From Sphingobium sp. B2D3C (lineage in GTDB: Bacteria > Pseudomonadota > Alphaproteobacteria > Sphingomonadales > Sphingomonadaceae): DNA of 64,000 nucleotides. Shown here piece by piece: positions 45,875-55,119 of this stretch. The stretch is taken from contig NZ_JAOQOK010000001.1 of NCBI RefSeq assembly GCF_025961835.1, positions 868,001 to 932,000 on the forward strand. Reading direction: 5' to 3'. The notes under the pieces are model-generated. The model was not told the DNA's origin. It worked only from the letters and a program-made list of their open reading frames with translations, and did not search any database. Both the position numbers and the translations under genes were made by a program. The first letter of the stretch is position 1, and each line of letters starts with the position of its first letter.

Positions 45875-47047
45875 TCAGCGCGCGGCCGCGGGCGCGGCGG
45901 GCTTTGCGGCGGCTGCAGGGCGCCATGGCTTGGCTGAAACGGTGGCGCCGGGCTGGACCCGATCCTGCCCTTCGACAATCACGGTTTCACCAGCCTTGAT
46001 GCCCTGCGTGATCAGGACGTTTCCGTCGCGCACATCCCCGGTCTGCACCGGCCGCAGCTCGACCTTGCCGTCTTTCCCAACAATCCGGACGCTGGCCTGA
46101 CCGGCAGGATCGCGCAGCACGGCCTGTTGCGGCAGAGTCAGCGCATTGGGGAGGACCATGCGGGGGAGGCGCGCACGCACGAACATACCGGGCAGCAGCG
46201 CCCGCGTGGGATTGGGCACCTCGACCCGGGCGATCACCTCGCCCGTGCCGGGATCGACGCTGATGCCGGAGAAGAGCAGGCGCCCGGTCGCCGCATAGGG
46301 CTTGCCCTCGGACGAGAGGATCTCCACGGGGGCGCCCTGGGCGGAATTGCCGGCACGCGCCGCCTCGCGCAGCGTTTCGAGGCGGGCGGCCGGCTGACGC
46401 ACGTCCACATAGACGCGGTCAATCTGCTGGACGGTGGCGAGCGGCTCTGCGCCGCCGACGGCGGCAAGGGCGCCCTCGGTCACCATGGACTGGTCGATCC
46501 GGCCACTGATTGGCGAGCGGATCGTGGCGAAGCCGAGATCGACCTGCTGGCGTGCCAGCGTGGCGCGGCTCTGGGCGAGGTCGGCAGCGGCCTGATCGCG
46601 CGCGGCGACGGCATCGTCATAGGCCTGTCCGCTGATCGCATCGACCTTCACCAGCGGCGCCAGGCGCTCGGCCTGGATGCGGGCGCGGTTCAAAGCAGCC
46701 TGCGCGCGCTGCACGGTGGCCGCGGCACTCTGCGTATCCGCCCGGAACGGGGTCGCATCGATCTGGAACAGGGGCTGGCCGGCCCGCACTTCGGAGCCCT
46801 GCTCGAACAGCCGGCGCTGGATGACGCCATTAACCTGCGGGCGGATTTCCGCCACACGGAAGGCCATCACCCGGCCCGGCAGTTCGTCCGCCACGTCGAC
46901 GCGCGAGGGGGAGACCTTCACGACCGATACCTCTGGCGGCGGAGGCGAGGATGGGGTTTCACCTCCTGAGCAGGCGGACAATACAAGCGCCATCGACGCG
47001 ATAACGATATAGGCGCCGCAGCGCCTGGGGGGGCATTTTGTCATCAT
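45875..47047 (-). CDS. RND efflux periplasmic adaptor (membrane fusion) lipoprotein, 390 aa
   Basis: The periplasmic adaptor joining pump and channel. Signal peptide with lipobox ALVLSAC (Cys near residue 26), then the barrel-sandwich pattern VAEIRPQVNGVIQRRLFEQG, a coiled-coil hairpin (QSAAATVQRAQAALNRAR to AAADLAQSRATLAR) and FATIRSPISGRID. A long Ala/Pro tail ends the protein. It is the first gene of the pump operon, divergent from the two-component system at 47193. Two adjacent ATGs at 47047 and 47044 are both possible starts. Confidence 0.94.
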   Translation of the reverse strand: MMTKCPPRRCGAYIVIASMALVLSACSGGETPSSPPPPEVSVVKVSPSRVDVADELPGRVMAFRVAEIRPQVNGVIQRRLFEQGSEVRAGQPLFQIDATPFRADTQSAAATVQRAQAALNRARIQAERLAPLVKVDAISGQAYDDAVAARDQAAADLAQSRATLARQQVDLGFATIRSPISGRIDQSMVTEGALAAVGGAEPLATVQQIDRVYVDVRQPAARLETLREAARAGNSAQGAPVEILSSEGKPYAATGRLLFSGISVDPGTGEVIARVEVPNPTRALLPGMFVRARLPRMVLPNALTLPQQAVLRDPAGQASVRIVGKDGKVELRPVQTGDVRDGNVLITQGIKAGETVIVEGQDRVQPGATVSAKPWRPAAAAKPAAPAAAR

Positions 47048-47115
47048 GTCCGACTCTTGATTTTTGCTTGTCCGCGCTGGCCCTTTGGGACTGGCTTGTC
47101 GAGGCAGTGTTGGTC

Positions 47116-47136
47116 AAGTGTAGAGAAATTGTGGAG
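47116..47136 (+). promoter_or_regulatory. Direct repeat in the efflux/AdeRS-like intergenic space
   Basis: AAGTGTAGAG (47116-47125) and AATTGTGGAG (47127-47136) are 10-base half-sites with one base between them, identical at 8 of 10 positions. A weaker third copy, CAGTGTTGGT, lies at 47105-47114 with the same 11-base spacing. OmpR-type regulators bind such direct repeats, and Acinetobacter AdeR is reported to bind a direct repeat in the same position between adeRS and adeABC. Confidence 0.5.
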
Positions 47137-47192
47137 GCCGGTGGCCCCCCGTTTGGAACTGCGATAACGGCTTGCAGGCAGAAGGATATGCT

Positions 47193-47894
47193 ATGGATGC
47201 CGAAAACGCGCTCGTGCTGGTCGCGGAAGACGAACCGGAAATCGCCGATGTCATCGCCGCCTATCTGGAGCGGGAAGGCTTCCGAACGGTCCGTGCCGCC
47301 GACGGGCGAACCGCGCTGGAGTTGCACCTTGCGCTCAAGCCGGACCTCGTGATGCTCGATGTGCAGATGCCGCGGCTCAACGGCTGGGACGTGCTGGCCG
47401 AGTTGCGGCGTCGCGGCTCGACCCCCGTGATCATGCTGACTGCGCTCGATCAGGATATCGACAAGCTGCAGGCGCTGCGCATCGGCGCGGACGATTATGT
47501 CGTCAAGCCGTTCAACGCGCTGGAGGTGGCCGCAAGGGCGCGCGCCGTGCTGCGCCGGTCCGGCGGCAGCCGGGGCTCCACCCTGCGAGTGGGGCCGATC
47601 GAAATCGATATGGACAGCCATCTGGCCAGCGTGATCGTCGGGGACGATCCGCAGCGCGTGAGCCTGTCCCTCACCCTCACCGAGTTCCGCATTCTTGCGC
47701 ACATGGCGCGCGCACCCCGGCGGGCGTTCTCGCGTGGTGAACTGGTCGATGCCTGCCTGCCGGGCGGCGACGCGCTCGACCGGACGGTGGATACGCATTT
47801 GAGCAAGCTGCGGCGCAAGCTGGAGGACGCCGGCGCCCACGGTTTCATCAACAATGTGCGCGGCGTCGGCTTTCGCCTGGCAGATATTTCATGA
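47193..47894 (+). CDS. OmpR-family response regulator, AdeR-like, 233 aa
   Basis: A DNA-binding response regulator. The receiver domain has the acidic pocket at AEDE and the phosphorylation site D56 (MLDVQMP), T and K in PVIMLTALDQDIDK and VVKPFN; the C-terminal winged helix has DRTVDTHLSKLRRKLE and NNVRGVGFRL. Several stretches are very close to AdeR of Acinetobacter. GAAGGA (47181-47186) supports the ATG at 47193. Its stop overlaps the histidine kinase start by four bases. It lies opposite the RND operon, which it probably controls. Confidence 0.93.
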   Translation: MDAENALVLVAEDEPEIADVIAAYLEREGFRTVRAADGRTALELHLALKPDLVMLDVQMPRLNGWDVLAELRRRGSTPVIMLTALDQDIDKLQALRIGADDYVVKPFNALEVAARARAVLRRSGGSRGSTLRVGPIEIDMDSHLASVIVGDDPQRVSLSLTLTEFRILAHMARAPRRAFSRGELVDACLPGGDALDRTVDTHLSKLRRKLEDAGAHGFINNVRGVGFRLADIS

Positions 47895-48997
47895 AGAAGC
47901 CGGCAGGCGGTCTGGGGCGGCAGATCGTGTTGTCCACGGTGATCTCCACCGTCGCCTCGGTGCTGATCACGATCATCGGGCTCTATATCTTTTATGGCGT
48001 CATCATCCGTGTAGCGCCGCATATGCTGTTTCCGCTGACGGATGACTGGCGCCCGCACGGCATCGAATGGCTACTCATCGGGCTGTTCTGCGTCGTCTCG
48101 ACCGGAATCGCCGTGCTGGTGGCCACGCGACTGGCCCGGCGGATCGTTCAGCCGCTGGTTTCGGTTGCGCAGACCGCTCGGATCATTGCGGATGGCAATA
48201 TCAAGGTCCGTGCGCGCAGCGATGATCGTGCGCCGACCGAGGCAACGATGCTGGTGGAGGACTTCAATCTCCTGGCCGACCGGCTGGAGCAGGCGGGGGA
48301 GGCCGTCCGCCGCTGGAATGCCACCATCGCGCATGAACTGCGCACCCCGGTGACGATCCTCTCCGGGCGTCTCCAGGGCCTTGCCGACGGTGTGTTCGCG
48401 CCCGATCCGCCGCTGCTGCGCTCGCTCGTCACGCAGGTGAATGCCCTGACCCGCTTGATCGAGGATCTGCGCACGGTGAGCCTCATGGAAGGCGGCCGGC
48501 TGGACATGCGGTTCCAGCAGGTCGATCTCGCCGAAGAAATGGAGACGGTCGTCCGGCTGATGCAGCCCGAGCTGGAGACCGCCGGCTTCCGCATCGTCAC
48601 CGCCTTCGATCGCGGCTTATGCTATGTCGATACCGCACGCATCCGGCAGGCCCTGATGGCGCTGCTCGAGAATGCCCATCGCCATGCCGACCCCGGTCAA
48701 TTGGCCGTGACGCTGCGCATCTCCTCGTCCAGCGTACTCCTGAGCGTGACCGACGAGGGGCCGGGAATGACTGAGGAGTTCGCCCGCCATGCCTTCGATC
48801 CGTTCCGTCGGTATATGGAGCAGGGCGGGGCGGCGAAAGGCAGCGGCCTTGGCCTCTCCGTGGTGCGGGGCATTGCCGAGGCGCATGGCGGCGCGGCGAC
48901 CTACCGCACGGTCAATGGGGGCTCCTGCTTCACCCTCACCCTGTCGCGATGGAAGCCCCGCGGCCCATCGGCGTCCACGCAAGGCGATCTGGACTGA
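47891..48997 (+). CDS. Sensor histidine kinase, AdeS-like, 368 aa
   Basis: The membrane kinase partner of the upstream regulator. Two membrane helices (about 13-35 and 59-80) flank a very short periplasmic loop, then a HAMP region and the dimerisation domain with phospho-acceptor H148 in WNATIAHELRTPVTIL. The ATPase has ALLENAHRHA (N box), DEGPGM (G1) and GSGLGLSVV (G2). The stretch HELRTPVTILSGRLQG is nearly the same as in AdeS. Start overlaps the regulator by ATGA. Signal unknown. Confidence 0.93.
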   Translation: MKKPAGGLGRQIVLSTVISTVASVLITIIGLYIFYGVIIRVAPHMLFPLTDDWRPHGIEWLLIGLFCVVSTGIAVLVATRLARRIVQPLVSVAQTARIIADGNIKVRARSDDRAPTEATMLVEDFNLLADRLEQAGEAVRRWNATIAHELRTPVTILSGRLQGLADGVFAPDPPLLRSLVTQVNALTRLIEDLRTVSLMEGGRLDMRFQQVDLAEEMETVVRLMQPELETAGFRIVTAFDRGLCYVDTARIRQALMALLENAHRHADPGQLAVTLRISSSSVLLSVTDEGPGMTEEFARHAFDPFRRYMEQGGAAKGSGLGLSVVRGIAEAHGGAATYRTVNGGSCFTLTLSRWKPRGPSASTQGDLD

Positions 48998-49006
48998 CCT
49001 TGCGGT

Positions 49007-49480
49007 TCAGGCAGTGATGACCGCAACCGTTGCGCCGAGGGCGACGATCGCCTGATCTGGCGCCAAGCACAGCTGCAGGCCGCGCTGGCCGCCATTCAGA
49101 TAGATGTGCGGCTGGGCCAAAGCACTCTCGTCGATTACCGCGCGAATGGGCTTCATCTGGCCGAAGGGGCTGATGCCGCCGACCTTGTAGCCGCTCAGGC
49201 GCTCGGCATCGGCCGGCTTCATCATCGCAGCGCTCTTGGCGGACAGGGCCGCGGCGAACTTCTTCATCGCCACTTCGCTGCTCGCCGGGACGATGGCGCA
49301 GGCCGGCTTGCCATCCACCAGCGTCATGAGCGTCTTGAAGACGCGCTCGGGTGGCTCACCCAACGCCTCGGCGGCCTGCAAGCCGATATGGGCGGCAGCC
49401 GGATCATAATCGTAGAGATGGATGGTGAAGGCGATGCCGGCCTTGCTCAGCGCCCGAGTGGCGCGGGTTTCCTTTGCCAT
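49007..49480 (-). CDS. ybaK: Cys-tRNA(Pro)/Cys-tRNA(Cys) deacylase YbaK, 157 aa
   Basis: A trans-editing enzyme that hydrolyses mis-acylated Cys-tRNA(Pro). The YbaK fold shows VFKTLMTLVDGKPACAIVP, the conserved lysine region and SGYKVGGISPFGQMK, followed by IYLNGGQRGLQL. Family length favours the ATG at 49480 (MAKETRATRAL); the frame extends 78 bases further upstream. No strong ribosome site is visible for either. It ends ten bases from the AdeS-like gene on the opposite strand. Confidence 0.9.
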   Translation of the reverse strand: MAKETRATRALSKAGIAFTIHLYDYDPAAAHIGLQAAEALGEPPERVFKTLMTLVDGKPACAIVPASSEVAMKKFAAALSAKSAAMMKPADAERLSGYKVGGISPFGQMKPIRAVIDESALAQPHIYLNGGQRGLQLCLAPDQAIVALGATVAVITA

Positions 49481-49659
49481 GCGCGCTGCGTGCTGCGTGC
49501 CGTTCACGATGTCAATGCAGCGCCGTTCGTCCCTGGCCGCAAAAAGGCGGACAATCATGGTGCATGGACAAGGCGAACCATTAAATAACCATGGCTCTTA
49601 GCCGTTCAGTATCGTGCGGGCGCCATCGTCGTCGCTCGTACCTGACCGGCGGAGTCCAG

Positions 49660-51000
49660 ATGCTCAAGAGAATCGATGTTGCTGACGTGAAACTCGGCAT
49701 GTTCATTCACAAACTTGAAGGGCCGTGGCTCAAGCACCCGTTCTGGCGGACGAAATTCCTGCTGACCGACCCCCAGATACTCGCCGACCTGCGCGCCAGC
49801 GAGGTCGAGGGCGTGATGATCGACATCGACAAGGGTGATGATGTCGCGGGTGCGGGCGGTCCGCGTCCGCCGGCGACGACGCTGCGCCGACCGCTCGTGG
49901 CGGCAGGCTCCTCCGCCCCCTCGGGCGGTGTCGGTCTTGCCGAGCGGGTGCGCATGGAACGGCTGCGCAAGCTGGTGCCGGAGCACGCGAGCGGATCGAA
50001 CGTCGTTCCGTTCAATCCCCGCTCCACGACGGCCTTGAGCGTCGGCGCGGAGGTGGGCCATGCCAAGGCCGTCGTGGCGCGGTCCAATCGCGTGATGAGC
50101 GCCGTCTTCGAGCAGGCGCGGCTGGGCAAAGCGATCTCGCGCGGGCAGGTGGAGCCGGTGATCGAGGATCTGTTCGCCTCCGTGCAGCGCAATCCGCACG
50201 CCTTCAACGGCCTGATGCGCATCCGCCGCGAGAATAGTTCGCTCTATGCGCACGGCCTGGCGGTGAGCGCGCTGATGATCGCGTTGGGCCGCCAGATGGG
50301 CCTCGATGATGCTCGGGTGAAGGAAGCCGGGCTGGCCGGGCTGCTGATGGACGTGGGCATGGGCCATCTGCCCATCGACGTGGCGACGATCAGCGATGAT
50401 CTGAGCGAGGGCGAGCGCAAGATCGTCGAGACGCATACCACGCTCGGCTATGAGTTCCTCCAGATGGGTGGCGAAATCGCCGAGGATGTCGCACTGGTCT
50501 GCCTTGAGCATCACGAGCGCTGCGATGGCTCCGGTTATCCCAACCAACTGACTGGCGAGAATATCAGCCTGTTCGGCCGCATGGCGGCGGTATGCGACGT
50601 CTATGACTCGATGACGTCCGACCGGCCGCATCGGCCACGGATCGACCCCAATGCCGCGCTCGGCCTGATGCGGGGCATGGAAGGCGAGCTGGATGACGAG
50701 ATTCTCGACCATTTCATCGAGAGCGTCGGCGTCTACCCCATCGGCTCGGTCGTGCGCTTGAGCAACGGGCGCCTGGCGCTGGTGGTGGAGCAGAATGTCG
50801 GCGAATATACCACGCCGCGCGTCTGGAGCTTCTACGACATCGCCGCGCGCCGGGTGATCAAGCCGGAGGATATCGACCTGCGCCTGTGGAAAGGCCGCGT
50901 CGAGATCGCCTGCAGCGATGACGCTGCCGACTACGGCATCGACGATTTTCCGGCACTGCGAGAGATGGTCTTCAATGCGGCTTGCAAGGCGCTGCAATAA
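49660..51000 (+). CDS. DUF3391/HD-GYP domain protein with altered HD motif, 446 aa
   Basis: A putative cyclic-di-GMP phosphodiesterase. An N-terminal DUF3391 domain (IDVADVKLGMFIHKLEGPW) is followed by an HD-GYP domain (about 170-370). The GYP signature is intact (HHERCDGSGYP, 284-294), but the canonical HD of the metal site reads MD (M230-D231 in GLLMDVGMGHLP) and the usual GK is GM. The first histidine (YAHGL, 198) is present. It may be inactive or use a variant metal site. GGCGGAG supports the ATG at 49660; an ATG at 49591 is in frame. The gene stands alone. Confidence 0.88.
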   Translation: MLKRIDVADVKLGMFIHKLEGPWLKHPFWRTKFLLTDPQILADLRASEVEGVMIDIDKGDDVAGAGGPRPPATTLRRPLVAAGSSAPSGGVGLAERVRMERLRKLVPEHASGSNVVPFNPRSTTALSVGAEVGHAKAVVARSNRVMSAVFEQARLGKAISRGQVEPVIEDLFASVQRNPHAFNGLMRIRRENSSLYAHGLAVSALMIALGRQMGLDDARVKEAGLAGLLMDVGMGHLPIDVATISDDLSEGERKIVETHTTLGYEFLQMGGEIAEDVALVCLEHHERCDGSGYPNQLTGENISLFGRMAAVCDVYDSMTSDRPHRPRIDPNAALGLMRGMEGELDDEILDHFIESVGVYPIGSVVRLSNGRLALVVEQNVGEYTTPRVWSFYDIAARRVIKPEDIDLRLWKGRVEIACSDDAADYGIDDFPALREMVFNAACKALQ

Positions 51001-51018
51001 AAGATGTTATAGCTCGGA

Positions 51019-51936
51019 TTATCGCCGGGCCAGCTCCATCACCCGGACAAGATCGGCCATCGTCTGATTGCTGGGCGCGGGGACGCCGACCGCTTGGGCG
51101 CGGTCGCAGATGGCGCCGTTGATGAAGTCGATCTCGCTGGCACGGCCGGCAATCATGTCCTGCAGCATGGAAGCCTTGTGGCCACGATGTTCGGCCAGGG
51201 CATGGTCGATGCTGGCGGTGATGCGCGCATGGTCGACCGTCACCCCATGGGCCTTGGCCGTGGCCACCACCTCGTCGACGATCGCTGCAATGATGCGGCG
51301 GCCCGGTGCGTTGTCCACGCCGGCGTTGGGCTGGCCGGTGACCGCGCCGAGCGGGTTGAGTGCGGCGTTGAAGGCGACCTTTTCCCAGATCGCGACATCG
51401 ATGTCCGTGCTGTAGCGCGCGTCGAAACCGGCGCGGGCGAGCAGGGCGGTCGCGGCTTGCGCCGACTGCGCGCCGGCCGGCGTCATCGCGCCCAACTCGA
51501 CATGGCCGGTGCCGTGGGATTCCACACCATTGAGGCCATGGAGGTCGGCGGGAAGTGCGGCAATCCCCTTGAGGATCTGGTCCTGAGGAAAACTTTCCGC
51601 CACAATCTCCGGATTGCCGAGGCCATTCTGGAGCGTGAGCACATAGGTGCCGCTGGCCGCGAGATGTGCGATCGACTGGATCGCCGAGCGGCTGTGCATC
51701 CCCTTGGTGAAGAGCAGAGCGAGGTCGATGGGCGGCTGGGCATCGGCCGCAAGCCCAGCCCGCAGCGAGATGGTGCGTGTGCCATTGTCGTCGGTGAGGT
51801 GGATGCCGTCCCGGTCGATCGCTTCGATGCGGGTCTTGTCGACATCGATGAGCAGGACGTTCGCGCCGCTCTCGGCAATACGTGCCGCGAACAGGCAGCC
51901 CATCGAGCCCGCGCCGATCACCAAAATGGACTGCAC
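51019..51936 (-). CDS. Ketopantoate reductase-family (PanE/ApbA) oxidoreductase, 305 aa
   Basis: An NADP-dependent reductase related to 2-dehydropantoate 2-reductase, a step in pantothenate synthesis. The nucleotide-binding start is ILVIGAGSMGCLFAARI; TLQNGLGNPE and EKVAFNAALNPLGAVTGQPN match the family, the latter with the conserved catalytic Lys and Asn. It begins with GTG at 51936, with AAGGAGA upstream. As paralogues without the pantothenate role are common, the exact substrate is uncertain. It is divergent from the SDR gene, with 161 bases between. Confidence 0.87.
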   Translation of the reverse strand: MQSILVIGAGSMGCLFAARIAESGANVLLIDVDKTRIEAIDRDGIHLTDDNGTRTISLRAGLAADAQPPIDLALLFTKGMHSRSAIQSIAHLAASGTYVLTLQNGLGNPEIVAESFPQDQILKGIAALPADLHGLNGVESHGTGHVELGAMTPAGAQSAQAATALLARAGFDARYSTDIDVAIWEKVAFNAALNPLGAVTGQPNAGVDNAPGRRIIAAIVDEVVATAKAHGVTVDHARITASIDHALAEHRGHKASMLQDMIAGRASEIDFINGAICDRAQAVGVPAPSNQTMADLVRVMELARR

Positions 51937-52097
51937 CTGCGTCTCCTTATTCCATCGCTGCCCGGCAGCAATCACGCGCGGCCCTGATGGCGTCCGGTCC
52001 GGCATGGGTCAAGCCGCTTGGCGCCGATCCTCCGGCGGGTTACCCTGTTTGCAATATGTGACGCTCAAAGGCGCACGGACCATGAGGAGAGGCGGGC

Positions 52098-52982
52098 ATG
52101 AAAAATTTTGCGGGCAAGGTGGCTTTCGTGACGGGCGGGGCAAGTGGCATTGGCCTCGGCATGGCGCGCACGTTCCTCGCCGAAGGCATGAAGCTCGTCA
52201 TCGCCGATTACAATCAGGACCATCTCGATGCCGCCCGCGAGCTCATGACGGGCAACAATGCCACGCACTTCATCAAGGTGGACGTGACCGACCGGGCCGC
52301 CCTGCGCGCAGCGGCGCAGGAGGCGCTGGATATGTTCGGCAGGATCCACCTGCTGGCCAACAATGCCGGCGTCGGCGGCGGCGGTGCGGCGGATGATCCC
52401 GACTTTGAGGATTGGGACCGGACCCTCGGGATTAATCTGGGCGGGGTGGTCAACGGCTGCAAGATCATCGTGCCGATCATCAAGGCGCAGGGCGAAGGCG
52501 GCCATGTCATCAACACAGCCTCCATGGCCGGCATGGTGCCGCTGCCCGGCGCCGGCGCCTATGCCGCGAGCAAATATGCCGTGCGCGGCTACACCCAGAC
52601 GCTCCGGCTCGATTTGGCGCCGCATGGCATTGGCGTGTCCTGCCTCTATCCGGGCGCGGTGCAGAGCGCGCTGATGCCGGTGCCGGAAGATGACAGCAGT
52701 GCCCCGCCGGGCGAGGAGGGCGTGTTCGTCAAGCGTTTCTGGGCCGCGATGCGCGCGGCGATGGACCCTCTGGAAATGGGCCGGCTGGTGGTCGAGGCGA
52801 TCCGCGAGAACCGCCCCCACGTCCTTACGCACAGCGAATTCCTGCCCGAAATGCGCGCGATGCATCAGGATCTGGAAACCGCGTTCGTGACCGGTCTGCC
52901 GGTGCCCGAGGCACGGAGCAGTTTCGAGCGCTTCCGGCACGAGACGGTCGCGCGTCTGATGGCGATGGACGTGATCGACTGA
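52098..52982 (+). CDS. Short-chain dehydrogenase/reductase, 294 aa
   Basis: An NAD(P)-dependent oxidoreductase of the classical SDR family. The cofactor motif is TGGASGIG (residues 12-19), NNAG is at 88-91, and the catalytic Ser-Tyr-Lys triad is S142, Y155 and K159 (YAASK). Asp after the second strand (ADYNQD) suggests preference for NAD. Length is slightly long owing to a C-terminal tail of helices. GGAGAGG precedes the ATG. Substrate is unknown; the neighbours (SRPBCC protein, aldehyde dehydrogenase) suggest oxidation of an alcohol or aldehyde, which is inference. Confidence 0.92.
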   Translation: MKNFAGKVAFVTGGASGIGLGMARTFLAEGMKLVIADYNQDHLDAARELMTGNNATHFIKVDVTDRAALRAAAQEALDMFGRIHLLANNAGVGGGGAADDPDFEDWDRTLGINLGGVVNGCKIIVPIIKAQGEGGHVINTASMAGMVPLPGAGAYAASKYAVRGYTQTLRLDLAPHGIGVSCLYPGAVQSALMPVPEDDSSAPPGEEGVFVKRFWAAMRAAMDPLEMGRLVVEAIRENRPHVLTHSEFLPEMRAMHQDLETAFVTGLPVPEARSSFERFRHETVARLMAMDVID

Positions 52983-53001
52983 CCGCCGCCCATCGGGCGG
53001 G

Positions 53002-53427
53002 TCAGCCTGCCTGATGCGCCTGTTTGGCGTGGCGCGCGAAATTGTCGAGGATCGCTTGCCATCCGTCGCGCTGCAAATCGCGGCTATGTTCGTCCTCCGG
53101 CTCGAACTGCACCTGAACATGGGTGCCACTCGCTGCGGACGCGAATGTCACGCGGGCGGTGCGCTCCCCGAACGCATATTCAATCAGGCGCTGCGGTTCG
53201 ATGCGGGTGTAGGTGCCTGCGAAATCGAAGCCCACGCTGCCATCCTTGGCTTCCATGCGCGAGGAGAATGCGCCGCCTTCGCGAAGGTCGACGCTGGCTA
53301 CCGTCGTATGCCAGTCATCGGATGCGGCATTCCACTGTATGATGTCGTCAGGCGTCGTGTAGCACCGCCACACATGATCGATGGGCGCTTCCACAAGCGC
53401 TTCGACGGTGATCATTTCGCTGGTCAT
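53002..53427 (-). CDS. SRPBCC / AHSA1-like domain protein, 141 aa
   Basis: A small START-like fold protein of the activator-of-Hsp90-ATPase (AHSA1) family. EALVEAPIDHVWRCYTTPDD, then WHTTVASVDLREGGAFSSRM and GTYTRIEPQRLIEY are typical, ending with the C-terminal helix DGWQAILDNFARHAKQ. Members bind hydrophobic ligands; most are uncharacterised. Start ATG 53427 is chosen; an in-frame ATG lies four codons in. The open frame reaches 159 bases further but without family match. It is convergent with the SDR gene and divergent from the aldehyde dehydrogenase. Confidence 0.85.
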   Translation of the reverse strand: MTSEMITVEALVEAPIDHVWRCYTTPDDIIQWNAASDDWHTTVASVDLREGGAFSSRMEAKDGSVGFDFAGTYTRIEPQRLIEYAFGERTARVTFASAASGTHVQVQFEPEDEHSRDLQRDGWQAILDNFARHAKQAHQAG

Positions 53428-53636
53428 GATGGCTGATCTCTCTTTGCCGGCAGGCGTTCGCCTTGCCATCGGTTCGCGATGCCTTTCCGCTCCTTCTTCG
53501 GCACGGCCGGGCGCCCTGTCAATGCAGCATGAGGCAGGGATCGATCCGGAAAGTGGCCATCGCATGCTTGCGCCTTCGCGCGCCAATCGCCAATTAAGGC
53601 GCCACGAAGAGGACGTTCGATCTTAGGAGATTCGGC

Positions 53637-55109
53637 ATGGAAAATTTCAACAAGACGATCAAAGGCATAAAGGATCGCGGCGCGGCACAGCTGTTCATCG
53701 ACGGTGAATGGCGCAAGAGCAGCGGCACCAACGAGCTGTCAGTGGTGACCCCGCATGACGAGGAAACCGTCCTCACCTATTTCGAGCCGACCACGGCGGA
53801 CGTGGACATCGCTGTCGCCGCCGCGCGCAAGGCTTTCGACACCGGCCCGTGGCCGCGTATGGCGCCCGCCGAGCGCGGCGTGTACCTCAAGAAGGTCTCC
53901 GACATTCTGATGGCGCGCATGCCCGAGCTGGCCGAGGCTTGGACGGGCCAGGTCGGCGCCGTGATCGGCTTCTCCAGCAAGGCCAGCTATCAGGTGCCCG
54001 GCCTGTTCAAATTCTATGGCGAGCTGTGCGACAGCTACAAGTTCGTCGATGAGCGCATTGGCTCGATGGGCGGCAACAAGGTGCGCGTTGTGAAGGAGCC
54101 GGTTGGCGTCGTCGCGGCGGTCACCCCGTGGAACGCGCCGCTGGTGCTGCTGGTCTACAAGGTCGCAGCCGCGCTGGCCGCAGGCTGCACCATGGTCTGC
54201 AAGCCTTCGCCGGAAACGCCCATCGACGCGCACATCCTTGCTGAAGCGATCAAGGAAGCGGGCATCCCCGCCGGCGTGTTCAACATGCTGCCGGCCGGAC
54301 GCGAGGTGGGCGACCACCTCATCCGTCATCCGGGCATCGACAAGATCAGCTTCACCGGCTCGACCGCGGCGGGCAAGCACATTGCCGGCGTCGCATCCGA
54401 GCGTCTCGCCCGCGTCAGCCTGGAGCTGGGCGGAAAGTCGGCGGCGATGATCCTCGACGATGCCGATATGGACCATGTGCTCAAGAGCCTCGTGCCCTAT
54501 TCCATGCCGATCACCGGGCAGGTCTGCTTCTCGCTGACCCGCGTGCTTGTGCCCAAGAGCCGCAAGAGCGAGATCATCGACGCCTATACGAGCGCCGTTT
54601 CCAAGGTGAAGGTCGGCGATCCGTTCGAGGCCGATACCGGCATGGGCCCGCTCACCATGCAGCGCCAGCTTGAGCGCGTGCAGGGCTATATCGCCAAGGG
54701 CAAGGCCGAGGGCGCCAAGCTTGCGCTCGGCGGCGGTCGCCCGGCCGACCTCAACCGTGGCTTCTTCATCGAGCCGACGGTGTTCACCGATGTCGATCCG
54801 AGCATGACGATCTTCCAGGAAGAGATTTTCGGTCCGGTCGTCTCGTTCGTCGATTATGACAATGAGGCGGACATGATCGCCAAGGCCAACGACACCGTCT
54901 ACGGTCTGCACGGCGCAATCTACACGCAGGATGCGGAGCGCGGCTTTGCCGTCTCGCGCGAATATCGCGCCGGTTCGGTGACGATCAACGGCATGATGGT
55001 GGACATCCACATGCCCTTCGGTGGCTTCAAGCAGTCCGGCCTCGGTCGGGATGGCGGCGTCGAGGGTCTGGAAAACTACACCGAGACGAAGGCGGTTTAC
55101 TTCGCCTGA
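53637..55109 (+). CDS. NAD(P)-dependent aldehyde dehydrogenase, 490 aa
   Basis: Oxidises an aldehyde to a carboxylic acid. The proton-relay glutamate is E263 (LELGGKS) and the catalytic cysteine is C297 (GQVCFSLTRV). FTGSTAAGK (239-247) binds NAD, and VTPWNAPLVL holds the conserved Asn. Length and motifs are standard for the superfamily; substrate not evident. A good purine-rich site (TTAGGAGA) precedes the ATG. The gene ends with a hairpin terminator. Confidence 0.94.
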   Translation: MENFNKTIKGIKDRGAAQLFIDGEWRKSSGTNELSVVTPHDEETVLTYFEPTTADVDIAVAAARKAFDTGPWPRMAPAERGVYLKKVSDILMARMPELAEAWTGQVGAVIGFSSKASYQVPGLFKFYGELCDSYKFVDERIGSMGGNKVRVVKEPVGVVAAVTPWNAPLVLLVYKVAAALAAGCTMVCKPSPETPIDAHILAEAIKEAGIPAGVFNMLPAGREVGDHLIRHPGIDKISFTGSTAAGKHIAGVASERLARVSLELGGKSAAMILDDADMDHVLKSLVPYSMPITGQVCFSLTRVLVPKSRKSEIIDAYTSAVSKVKVGDPFEADTGMGPLTMQRQLERVQGYIAKGKAEGAKLALGGGRPADLNRGFFIEPTVFTDVDPSMTIFQEEIFGPVVSFVDYDNEADMIAKANDTVYGLHGAIYTQDAERGFAVSREYRAGSVTINGMMVDIHMPFGGFKQSGLGRDGGVEGLENYTETKAVYFA

Positions 55110-55119
55110 TCTGCTCCGG

